NCBI GenBank assembly: GCA_020310875.1
Contig: CM035416.1
Coordinates: 76,433,080 to 76,497,079 of the forward strand
Direction: 5' to 3'
Length of the DNA: 64,000 bases
Origin: Ceratopteris richardii
Taxonomy: Eukaryota; Streptophyta; Polypodiopsida; Polypodiales; Pteridaceae
Made by a program: the position numbers and the translations under genes. Positions within the stretch are counted from its first letter, which is position 1; each line of letters opens with the position of its first letter. Under the pieces are notes generated by a model, which saw nothing but the letters and a program-made list of their open reading frames with translations, did no database searches and was not told where the DNA came from. Shown piece by piece: positions 41,591 through 52,900 of this stretch.

Positions 41591-44288
41591 AATCACCCCT
41601 ACGAGTGATGTGGAAAATAAGGATCTGGCACTCATGTATAAGGAAGTGCCAAGCAATGTGAAAAGAAATCAATCCACAAAAGGAAGTAAGCTTAAATCTT
41701 TGTGAAAAGATTCAAACTTCTCCCTAGGCAAAGCCTTTGTAAAAAGTTCTATAACATTATCGTGTGTTTACATAAGCCAAAATTATCTCTTCAACATAGG
41801 TTTTCTCCCTAACATAATGATAGTGCTCCTCAATGTGCTTTGTGTGACCATGGAACACGAGGTTCATTGGAACTACTAATGCACTCTAACTCTCAGTAAA
41901 AATGATGGTCATAGAAGATTGGCCAATGCTTGAATCATCCAAAAGGCATTTGTGTCACACACTCAACAATAACTATCAAAGCTTCCCTATACTTAGACAC
42001 ATGACTAAAAATGGCCACAATAGGCTGCTTCTTGCTCAACCAAGATATGCATGAGCTACCAAACATGAAGCAAAAATCATTGGTGGACACATGAGTTTCA
42101 TAGCAACCATCACCTTCTCTTTCAGAAAAAACATGTAAATCTAGTTGTAACGATCCCCCGTTGGGACAAAACAATCCAACAGCCAGGTACCACTCAAGTA
42201 GCAAAACATGTGCTTAACTACATGCCAATTCTTGACACCTAGGCAATGCATATACTTTCTCATTTGTGAGACAACAAATTGAATATCATATTGAGTTATG
42301 CATAAGTAAATCAAGCATCCAACAACTTGCTGATAGAGAACAACATCATATAAATCTCTAGCAACATGAATACTCAACCATAAGCATCTATCCATGGGAG
42401 TGGTAATGGGCTTGTAATCTTCAAGGTCAAAATGCTACATTAATGTGTCTACGTATCTCATTGGAACCAAAGCTATTGCCCCACCAACTTGCATAAAATC
42501 AATTCCCAAATAGTTATGCAAATGCCCCAAATGTGACATCTCAAAAGAGCATGCAAATCAGCCTTAAATTCAACAATATGCTTCTCATCACGAATAGTGA
42601 GTGAATATCATCAACATATACAACAATGATCAACAGTACATCATCTGCATGCTTAACAATATGGTGATTTCAATTCAAATATTCTCAAATCCACGTGCTT
42701 GCAAGTAGGCATGCATCTTTTCATATAAAGCACATGGTGCTCACTTCAATTCATACAATGCCTTCTTCAACCTACAATGTTTTAGTTCCCTTTATTCTCA
42801 AACCACATGGCTGAAATACTTACACTTCTTCATGTAAGCCACCATTCATAAATGCAATTTTAATGTCCAACTTATGTACATTCCAATGATGATGAGGTGT
42901 AAGTTAAAAAATGTTATGAACAATGGTCATGAAACACGCGGGAGAAAAAGCCTCATCAAGATCAATGCCTTTGTCTTGAGCATTATCTTTGGAAAGAAGC
43001 CTAGCCTTATACCTATCAATTGTTCCATCAAGATTACATTTCATCTTGTCTAGCCATTTAGTGCCAATGGACTTTTTGTTTCGAGGAAAATCACATAAAG
43101 ACCAAGTTCCATTCTTCATAATAGCATCATATTCTCATTGCATGATAGCCATACAATTTTCTAAATTATGTGATTCATCAAAAGAAACAAAATTATTCTC
43201 ATTATGAAGACTAGAGACAACCATTGCATAACAATCTAATGCAAAGGAAGAACTATGAAAGCCTAAACAAGTATGATATGACAAAGGTGCATCTAATTTT
43301 CTACCTCTCAAAGTTTGCACCAACCATTTAGGCATATTGTTTTCCTCTTTTATGTTAGCCCTCTCATCAATAAGTGGATCATGTAAATTAGCATTAGAAC
43401 TTGAATGATCTGCATCATCATTTGAAACCTATAAAGGCTAAAACATATTTTCACTAGGAATAGCACTTGCTCTCCACTTATAAAAGTACATAGTAAAGTT
43501 CCATATGCATCCTTTGAGATAATTGATGTCTATGGATGATACAGATGACAACCTTTGCTTTCAGACCTATACCCAACAAAAATATATTTCACTTCTTTAT
43601 ACTCTAATTTTTTGCATTGTTGTTCAAACACTAATGCATATGCTAGGCAACCAAAAACACATAGATGAGCAATATATGACTTGCAACCATGCCAAGAATC
43701 ATATGGAGTGATAGATTGCAATGCTTTGGTGGGACATTTGCTAAGTACACATGTTGCACACATAACAACCTCAAGCCAAAGTTGTGTGGTAAAGCCTGAC
43801 TTTTGACAATACACCTCACGGTTTCCATGAGAGAATTTATAGGTGTACTAGGAAGTTTCTCAGCACCCTTCACAATAATGCAAAGGCTTTTTGCGACCAA
43901 TACATAATGCATCATGTATGCCTTGATGGATAATTAGTACCATTTGACTTATCCTCAACATCCAACATATAATAGATCAAAAAATCTGAATAGAAATACC
44001 CAATTGAGTTCCTCTAGACCTGTGGTAGAGTTCGATGCACTTATATTGGCAAACCAAAAATTGTATATACTTTTGGAACAAAAGGGAAACATTTCTTGCA
44101 CAATCACTCTGGTAGTGCATTTGGAGGCCAAAATGAACTCAAATTAGAATTTTGACACCAAGAAGAAAAGCATTTTTGAAATCCTTATCACCTCGAGTAT
44201 GTTCAACAATTTTGTGCAATTCTAAGACTCTAATTGGAGGAGTGTTGATGATGTCCTAGAGAAAGCGGTGGCTTTCTCTAATACCAAT
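41591..44288 (-). pseudogene. Copia family D copy 3: decayed pol
   Basis: Read from right to left: the integrase C-terminal part (PTKALQSITPYDSWHG, VFGCLAYAL, VKYIFVGYRSES; 43530-43814), the RT start (KSIGTKWLDKMKCNLDGTIDRYKARLLSKDNAQDKGIDLDEAFSP region, 42904-43119), later RT (VGCLIYLCITQYDIQFVVSQM, 42141-42395) and RNase H (SWLSKKQPIVAIFSHVSKYR, 41935-42204). The integrase core and gag are mostly gone, so an internal deletion is likely. A drifted PBS complement (ctctaataccaa) ends at about 44287. Confidence 0.8.
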
Positions 44289-44518
44289 TTTTGGAGTTCA
44301 AGGTCAGCATAAGCAAACAAACAACACAATCAAGAAGAAGAAACTTGGAGAACGACACAATACTGAATGTATGACCAAGTGAATGTACAATGATAAGTGA
44401 CCCCTTAGTGTTATATGCATATATACAAGCGGGGGGGAAAAAAGCTTCTAATTGGGGAAAAATGTGCCTCGATGGTCCTAAGAGTTTGTGAACATATCAC
44501 TACCAAAACATATCAACA
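44289..44518 (-). repeat. Copia family D copy 3: 5' LTR
   Basis: A ~230-bp sequence ends in CATATCAACA and begins ttttGGAGTTCAAGG, a mutated TGTTGGAGTTC. It pairs with 41434-41590. Confidence 0.75.
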
Positions 44519-44523
44519 CATTA

Positions 44524-44815
44524 TCCCACATGTATCTTACATTTGATATCTTCTGAGATAATTTATCCCACCTTTGATGTGATCTATGGAAACATATCTA
44601 AATTTTATAAAAGGGGACTTTCATTCCACCTGGGATTCATTCTTATACACACACTTTTTATCTTGTGGGTTCTTTATGTTGTTTGGAAATCTCACTCTAA
44701 TGTATATGTTAAATTTCCCCATTTCATGGTCTACTCACTCTTTGAAGATATGGTCTACTCACTCTTTGAAGTTACATGTGTGAATCCCTTTAATTTTGAA
44801 ATAGTGCACTCTCTA
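44524..44815 (+). mobile_element. Copia LTR fragment, family F copy 1
   Basis: Shares an ordered series of motifs with 57600-57847: a 'ttatcccac' word, a TATA-type box with following purines (ttttataaaagggg), 'cccatttcatggtctactc', and a terminal PBS-like 'gatggtactaaagc'. The PBS is drifted. It carries its own internal ~25-bp duplication ('tggtctactcactctttgaag'). Confidence 0.5.
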
Positions 44816-46284
44816 GATGGTACTAAAGCATGCATAGTGGATTCATGGTTCATTTGTTGCTCCACATTTTTGGTGATGCTTGTGGCAATGCTCTGTTGGT
44901 GATGGTGCTTCTTCATCAACAAGGAAGAGTCTTAGCCATCATGTTCATGTTTTTGTAGTGTTTTTGGAAGAATAGTTTCCCATTGGCTTGCTCTCCCATC
45001 CTTCTCATGATAGTTCACAATTGTTCTTCCCACTTTGGTAACAACCTTTTTTTTAAGGAATTTTGGCCAACGCTTAATCTCCCCAGGATTGAATGTACTA
45101 AACTGAAGGGCATAGTATCCATGGGACCCTCATATCTTACAAAGAAAGGGTTAGACTACTGAAGCCTTACAAGGAAGGGGCTTTCCAAAGGCATCTAGTT
45201 TCAATGGCCTGAAGGCATTACATGGATAGGCTATCCACACAAGCTCAAGTATGTCTAGCAGCCCATAGAGGTTGAACACACAACCTACAGCTCAAGAGGT
45301 GAGTGCCCAACCAACTCACTTACGTTGGTAGCAATTTTGGTGGATTTTGTGGAACATCACATCATTACAAGTGTGTATGGAACACCCTTGAAAAAGCTAC
45401 ACAATAGTTTCTTGGTGGTTGTGCCATCTTCTTTACCTCTCCTTGAAGACACTTTTGTCATCCTTTACCCAACGGAATGGAAATTGTGGCATGTGCATAA
45501 TTCATGAACACAATTTTGTGGCTTAACAAAGTCAAGATTTCTAGATTTTCCATTCATGGGAAACATTACCCTACTGTATAGGCCTCAATCTTTGGATATC
45601 AAGGCCTTGGGTTCAACCGTTTCCATTCTCCCTTGAAAGGCATGCCTAATTAGCCAAACTAATATTAGAAACACTTTTTCTTACTTGACTAGTTTTCTTG
45701 AGGATTTAGAGCACCAAGTCACAAGTAGAGCATACAATTAATACTAAAAAATATTTGATAGTTATTGCTTTTGGAGATCCTCGTCTCCAAATCTAAGATG
45801 GGAAGTCATCACTCAATTTCACTATCTCTAATGATATCAACTAGATCTTCCTCATCTAGTCAAAGACCATCATTGGGTATAGAGATAATAACTTCTCATC
45901 AAGAATCTTCACGTGAGACTCGATCTAAACACTATGACCAATTGATCTCTCTATTGCCTTTAATAGGATAGTGCCACTCCTATCATATCTAAAAAACAAA
46001 ATCTCAACCTTGATTATTCCTCTAGGAGTAAGCTAGAGTGGCTTCCTCAAAAGATAAATCTCTAATGTGACTTCTCTATGCATAAGCTATCCTTAATACT
46101 TCCACTAAAGATATATTCTAAGTTGAAACTTCTCCACAGTTGAAACTTTTCTATACTTTAGATTTCCTTTGAAAAAGGGTATGGATGACCCTACGTCCAT
46201 TATTTATGTATGGATATTTATTCTTATGTTTCTCGAGATTCCCATCTATATTCTTGAATCGATAATTTCTTGATCAACTAAAAA
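44816..46284. other. No gene recognised
   Basis: Sequence with small ORFs only. The first ~130 bp may be the internal leader of the family F element. No domain is seen. Confidence 0.4.
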
Positions 46285-47003
46285 TTCTTGCTCCAAGAGA
46301 GTAGCCTATCCTTCATCAAATCTTCACCTCCAAAGCTTCAGAATCTTCAAACTCTAGCTTGAGATCTTTGAGTGATCAGCTCATCCAAGTGTGTGAGACT
46401 CCTCCTTGATCTCCTTGAGAGGAATGCTTGATGAGTGATAATTGAACAATGAGGATGAATCCTTATTTTATGTCTTTAGAGCTATGTGAAAAGCTTAGAC
46501 AAAAGCCACAAAGCTACAATCATTGTATCCAAAAATCAACATCGCCAAACTTTGTGCAATATTCGAAAAGCATCAATAAATTTGATGTCGTCGTTTTTCG
46601 AAAAGCTAAGGAAAACTTAAACATGCTTTTCGTGTTGCATGATCACGGGTATTGAACTCGAGTGGATTGAGGTTGATTTATCGACGTTTGCTTTAGACCA
46701 AGCACCCGTGAGCTTTTTGACATAAGCTTCCATTCCGGAATTCACTTTTTATATTTCCATGCAGCCACACGCTTTTTGTTTATAGAGAAGAGTATAAATA
46801 CTCTATAAATGATGTACAAACTAGAGGGTTTTGGATTATCTCCCTGTTCTGACCTCTGATGAAGAAATGAAGCATACCACTAGATAACTCTTGCCAAGCT
46901 CTATCTATCTAGCCTCAAAACATTTTCCCAAATTGTTCAAAAAATGTTAAGTCCCAAAATGTGATTTGCCAGAAATGTACCAAATGTACATTGACTTCCA
47001 ACA
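46285..47003 (-). repeat. 3' LTR of Copia element B (distal part missing)
   Basis: A ~719-bp match to 49973-50675, ending TTCCAACA at 47003, then 'atccctccttcaatg', the complement of a polypurine tract. The distal ~430 bp present in the other LTR are absent here. Confidence 0.85.
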
Positions 47004-49526
47004 ATCCCTCCTTCAATGTCATATTGGTACAATCTTTAGTAACCTACAAATCTTCTCATGGCTGTCTCTAGTCAATGCTTTGGTAAAAATATCCGCAATA
47101 TTCTCACTGGAAGGAACATAAAACAACTCAATGTGCTTCTTAGCTATCTGCTCTCGAATATAGTGGTATTGTACCTCTATATGCTTTGTCCTTGTATGAT
47201 GTATTGGATTCTTAGCTATAGCTATAAATGCTGCACGATATTCAGCTTCACACGATGAAGTGGCAATAGTGGTTTGTCTCTTCAAAAGCCATGATATAAG
47301 ACAATCTCCAAGATCAAAACAAAATCCACTAGTACTTCTTCTTGTGTCTCTATCACCTACCCAATCAGAATATGAAAATACTTTTAGTAACAAATGTGTA
47401 GATTTTGAAAATACCATAGCAAAATTTGAAGTTCCCTTCAAATATCGAAAGATCCGCTTTATTGCTTTCCAATGTAACATTGTCGGATTCTACATGAACC
47501 TTGATACTTGAGAAATTGCAAACTATATATCAGGACGTGTATTACACATATATATCAAGCAACCAACTGCTTGACTATATAAAGTAGCATCAAATGGCTC
47601 TGCATTTGGTACCATTTGTAAAGACATGTTCTAATCCATAGGTGTTTGCATAGGTTTAGAATCACTCATCTGAAACCTCTCCAAAAGTTTCTCAATGTAC
47701 TTCTACTGTGTCATATAGATACACTCATCTCGAAACAGAAATTGTATCCCAAGATAATAATGCAAAATGCCTAACTCATTCACATCAAATGTTTGCTTTA
47801 ATTGTTCTTTGAACATCTGCAAATCTTCATCTCTGGGACCTGTGACTATAATATCATCCATATAAATGACTACTATAATCATCATACCTGGTTCAGCTTT
47901 GACATAAAGAGTTGGAGCTGCATTTGAGTTATGGAAATCAATGGACAAAAGATATTTATGTATCTTTTCATACCATTCTCTAGGTGCCTGTTTTAAACCA
48001 TACAAAGCTTTTATAAGCTTACACATTAAGTGTTCTTTACCTATCTCTTCAAAACCTTCTGGCTGCTGTATATACACATCCTCGTGTAAATCACCATTAA
48101 GAAAAGCAGTCTTAATGCCAAGTTGATATATATGCCAACCAAAATGTGCTGCTAGATTAAGTATTGACCTAATAACAGTCATCCTAGACGTAGGAGCGAA
48201 TGTCTCATCATAATCAATACCTTTTTGTTGTGCATATCCTTTGACAACTAACCTGGCCTTGTATCTCAATAGTACCATCTGCTTTCCTTTTAATTTTTAA
48301 GATCCATTTTACATCTATAGCCTTCTTTCGCTCTGGTAACTCACATAGCTGCCAAGTTTGATTCTTATGAATAGAATCAATCCCTTCTTGCATAGCTTTT
48401 CTCCAAATAAGAATGTTAAGTGCATCTTTAACACATGCAGGTTCATCTTCAATAGTCGTAAGTGCCAAAATATCATGAATCTCAAAGTCTTCAGCAAAAC
48501 TTACATGATCTCTTTGTTGTTGCTGTCTAGTCTGACTTCTTGTTCTTATATGATCTTGTTGTTGTTGTCTAGTCTGACTCCTTGTTCTTCCAATAAAAGT
48601 CTTTATACCACTATCTTTCCAAGTATGATATAACCAAGTAGGTGTATCCTTAAATAGTGGTGAAACTCTTTCTGACCCTTCAGCTTCCACAGGTTCTGGA
48701 ACTTGTCTTGCCGAGGTACTAGGACTTTTTGGAACTCACTTCTTCCATTTCAAGAACCAAAGTCTCTTGTGGAACTGACTCTGTTGAAGGTTGTGAAATT
48801 CCTCTTTCTTCAACTTTTTCTTGAATCCTAGGAATTTTAACTCCCTCCTGATATGGCTGAACATGTACATCCAGAATCTTTCTAAAAAGTCCATAGTCAT
48901 TTTCACTAATGAACTCTAGAATTTCTGCTTCTTTATCATAAACCTTATTTTCAGCAATATAAGCATTACATGAAAGAATAACTTCACCTATCTCTGGAAC
49001 ATAAAACCTGTATCCTTTACTCTCAACAGGATATCCAATAAAAACAACTTTCTTTGCCTTTACATCTAGTTTACCTTGGTCCTTTTTCTTAACATGTACA
49101 TAAGAAAGTGATGCAAACACTCTGAAGTAACTCACATTAGGTTTTCTACCATAATAAGCTTCATAAGGTGTGATTACCTTTAAAGCTTTTGTAGATGACC
49201 TGTTCAAAATGTGATTAGCTATATGTACTGCATCAAACCAGAATTTCGGTGAAAGCTACCTGTGACTCTGGATGTCGAAGTGGTTACCTCTTCTTCAGTT
49301 GGTTCTGTAATAGTAATTCCAGTACCTCTTGAAGTTGCTATAGCTCCTTCTTTGCCTTCTCGTCTGGGTCTTGCTAAGGATCCATTGATGATACTCCATA
49401 AATCTTGTGTCATTAAAATATTCATCATCATGAAACTCCACATGGGATAATTAGAAGATCCATCCAACTTGTCTTCAATCTCAATTCTAATCTCACTCAT
49501 CTTAACTAAGTGTGTATGTCAATTAT
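47004..49526 (-). pseudogene. Copia element B: deleted gag-integrase fusion, RT, RNase H
   Basis: The Gag N-terminus (LDGSSNYPMWSFMMMNILM, 49500-49219) runs by an internal deletion straight into the integrase C-terminal part (KFWFDAVHIANHILNRSSTKAL, then FIGYPVESKGYRFYVPE, 49207-48719). The linker with a repeated RTRSQTRQQQQ block lies at 48530-48590. RT follows at 48278-47703 (ARLVVKGYAQQKGIDYDETF, KTAFLNGDLHEDVY, YMDDIIVTG). RNase H is at 47480-47019 (STSGFCFDLGD, SSCEAEYRA, HTRTKHIEVQYHYIREQ, ADIFTKALTR). Zinc knuckle, protease and integrase core are gone, so this is a non-autonomous deletion derivative that still retains an intact RT active-site motif. Confidence 0.88.
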
Positions 49527-49538
49527 GCTCTGATACCA
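49527..49538 (-). promoter_or_regulatory. Primer-binding site, tRNA-iMet type
   Basis: The minus strand reads TGGTATCAGAGC two bases inside the LTR end at 49541. This is the standard plant Copia primer site, and it fixes the orientation of element B. Confidence 0.93.
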
Positions 49539-49540
49539 AG

Positions 49541-50675
49541 TGTTGGAATTTGGGGCCCTAGGATCGTTCCAATATTAAAACCTTTTGAGCATACACACTT
49601 AATTAATTAAGATGATAAGTGAGAGATAGAAAGAAAGAGATCTTGAGACAAGGATAGAGAACGTAGCTGGATGCTTACTCACTAAAAAATAGATGTCCAA
49701 ATTACAACATGGGAGTACTACTCAACCATATAGAGTGGTGCACTCACTAATGGATGAATATCCAAGAAGATGATGATACAAAATTTAGATTATGTTGAAA
49801 TAATCTAAGTGTGTGTGAAGTGAATAAGCAACGAAGCTAACCTTATTCTCACAAAATAGTGTAACAAAATTGTAAATCAACCAATCCTAATTTTGAGATT
49901 AGGGTAGAGAAACCCTAAAAACAAAATATAAGGTTAACTCACAAAAGATAGTTACCACCACCTTGTAGAAGACTTCTTGCTCCAAGAGAGTAGCCTATCC
50001 TTCACCAAATCTTCACCTCCAAAGCTTCAGAATCTTCAAACTCTAGCTTGAGATCTTTGAGTGATCACCTCCTCCAAGTGTGTGAGACTCCTTCTTGATC
50101 TCCTTGAGAGGATTGCTTGATGAGTGATAATTGAACAATGAGGATGACTCCTTATTTTATAGCTTTAGAGCTATGTGAAAAGCTTACACAAAAGCCATAA
50201 AGCTTTAATCGTTGTATCCGAAAATCAACGTAGCCAAACTTTGTGCAATATTCGAAAAGCATCAATAAATTTGACGTCATCGTTTTTCCGAAAAGCTAAG
50301 GAAAGCTTAAACATGCTTTTCGTGTTGCATGATCACGGGTATTGAGCTCTAGTGGATTGACGTTGTTTTCTCATCATTAGCTTTAAACCAAGCGGCCGTG
50401 AGCTTTTTGACCGGAGTGATATCGTTTTTTTATATAGCCACATTTTTTTTATTTATAGAGAAGAATATAAATACTCTATAAATGATGTACAAAGTAGAGG
50501 GTTTTGGATTATCTCCCTGTTCTGACCTCTGATGAAGAAATGAAGCATACCACTAGATAGCTCTTACCAAGCTCTATCTATCTAGCCTCAAAAAGTTTTT
50601 CCCAAATTGCTCAAAAAATGCTAAGTCTGGAAATGTGATTTGCCGGAAATGTACCAAATGTACATTGACTTCCAA
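49541..50675 (-). repeat. 5' LTR of Copia element B
   Basis: A 1,135-bp LTR with inverted termini TGTTGGAA and TTCCAA; the last bases of the right end are mutated. It matches 46285-47003 over its right ~700 bp. The minus strand carries TATAAATA-like boxes (about 50462-50475, 'tatttatagag' region). Confidence 0.85.
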
Positions 50676-52900
50676 GAGTCACCAACATCATGCCAAGCAT
50701 CACCAAAAAGAGATTACGGAGAATTGTTTCTTGATGTAGAATTATGAGGAACCCCCAATTCTAGTGATCTTTATGTGATTGTAAAGATTGCAAGATAAGA
50801 TTTGAATAAACCAAGAATACCTGAAATTCAACTCCTGGGGAGAAAAGAATGCATTCAAAGTCAACGTGTTGTTAGGTTGCCACTAGATGGAAAATATGTT
50901 TGAAAGAGCCACTTTGAAAATCCACCGAAGGACTTTGATATATATTTTCTTAACTTTAAAGCTATGAAATTGTATTACAAGTCCAAGGAGCATGTGAAAA
51001 CAAAAACCAAAGAAAAAAAACAGCTTTTGATACCTTAATTGCGAGCACTAGAATCCCTCATTGCAAGATTTTCCTTTTCTCATAGGTGCTTTGTTACTTT
51101 CTCCTTGAGGTTTTGCTTGCAGTTCTTCATCTTCTCCATTAAAAGCATGTTAAATGTGTTGGTTGAAAAACCTAAGTTCCCATACTTATGGATACATTTG
51201 ACTATGAGAAATAATACGTGTATACACATATCCGTAGGCCATTCCTAAGGATAAGACTTTCACTATATTTTTTACCTACTATAGAAGTCTTTTCTGATGA
51301 AAAGAAGAGAATAAAAGTAGGTCTAAAGGGATCCAAAAACCATGAGCCACATTTGAATTTGAAATTAAAATGATTAACTAAAAAAGTGATTGGAACATTT
51401 TGGTGGAATCAATCAAAATGTATTTACTAAAATCAAGGAGAAAAGCGTCTGAAGGAACCTTCAGAGTCATTTCTTGACTAGGTTCAGTAGTATGGAAAAG
51501 GTAGTTGAAGTAAACATTTGATGTGGATGTTTTGTATAGAATCCATTTGAATCTTGAGTTTAAGAAAACTCGTTCATTCATTGGGTATTGATTCAATATT
51601 GATTGATGAAGGCAGAGTCTATTCTCTCAAAGACTTTGAGTAAAACTCTTCAAGAGAGAAAGAGTTAGGAATTGTTTCTTATTCTAACAAGTTCCAAAGA
51701 AGTCAAGTCTTTGAGGAAAATCAGGTAGGGTGCAATGTAGGGTCTCTCCACTTTCCTCATAGGGATTAAATGGTCTTTACTACTCTTTCCCTACTATCTA
51801 AAATAGCTTTTGTTGTGTGTGCATTGAATGAGATAGCTATGCATGGTATTTCCATCATCACTTTCACTATACTCTCTTATCTTTTCCATTAACTTATTTC
51901 ATGCTCAAACAATCCACAAGGTTTTTGGTCTCTAAATCTTTTAGTTTGAGAAATGCTTGTGTCCATAAACTTGGCCAACTAATGCTACGAATCTGACTTT
52001 ATATGCAAAAAAATCTTCTAATGTCAAGATATATTTCACTTGAGTTTTCTTTAATATCTCTAGTGGGTGTGCTACATCCACTCTTGGTCAAGGGAAATGT
52101 TATGGAGGTGACTTTCCTCATACTCTTCTATATGCGAAGGTAATTCTTGTAAGATTTTCTTCTCCATCTTTTGAAAGATCAATCAATAATTTGCTCTCAT
52201 TCATTGGGTACTCCAAACTTCAACTAGTTCCTATCTCTTAAATTTCTTTCATTGGAGGTCCATGATTCTCTTGTTGTTTTTTCCATCTAGCCTCTTGCAC
52301 TTCATTTCATAAGTATTCAAGCCATTCATCTTCTACCTTAGAAATTATAAATCTTATTTATATATCCTCACATTCTTCTATATACAGGTAATTCTTATAA
52401 GATATCATCTCCACCTTTAAAAAGAGCAATAATGGACTCTCATTCAATGGGTACTCCACAAATTGAATTATAGTAGTTCCTATATCTTGAATCTCTTTTC
52501 ACTCGAGGTCATTGATTTTTCTCTCGTTCTTTTTTCCATCTAGCCTTTTGCTTTTGACTTGAAAATTATCTAGGCGATTCATCTCAACTTTAGGAATTAT
52601 AGAGCTTATCTTAGATATATCCTCATCTACAACTTCAATTATGTTCTTTTTGTTCCAAGGATGTATTTCACTCATCTATGGAATCCCATACTACTTAAAT
52701 CCCAGCTTGTTTCCTCAAACTTGGAAATCCTTTGGTTAGGCTCTTAGAGGGGCTTTTGAAATCCTTGGTTCAACATTACCATGATAATGGGTTTTTTAAT
52801 TACAATTTGTTAAATTACAATTCTTACGCATCAAGATAAATAAGGAGATGAGCTTCAATCCTTGTCAAAGCTCGATATGCTTTGAAGATCATCTTTACGT
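50676..52900. other. No gene recognised
   Basis: AT-rich sequence with only short ORFs. Two partly similar segments (about 52020-52290 and 52330-52620; 'cctcatactcttctatat', 'attcattgggtactcca') suggest an old imperfect tandem duplication. Confidence 0.4.
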
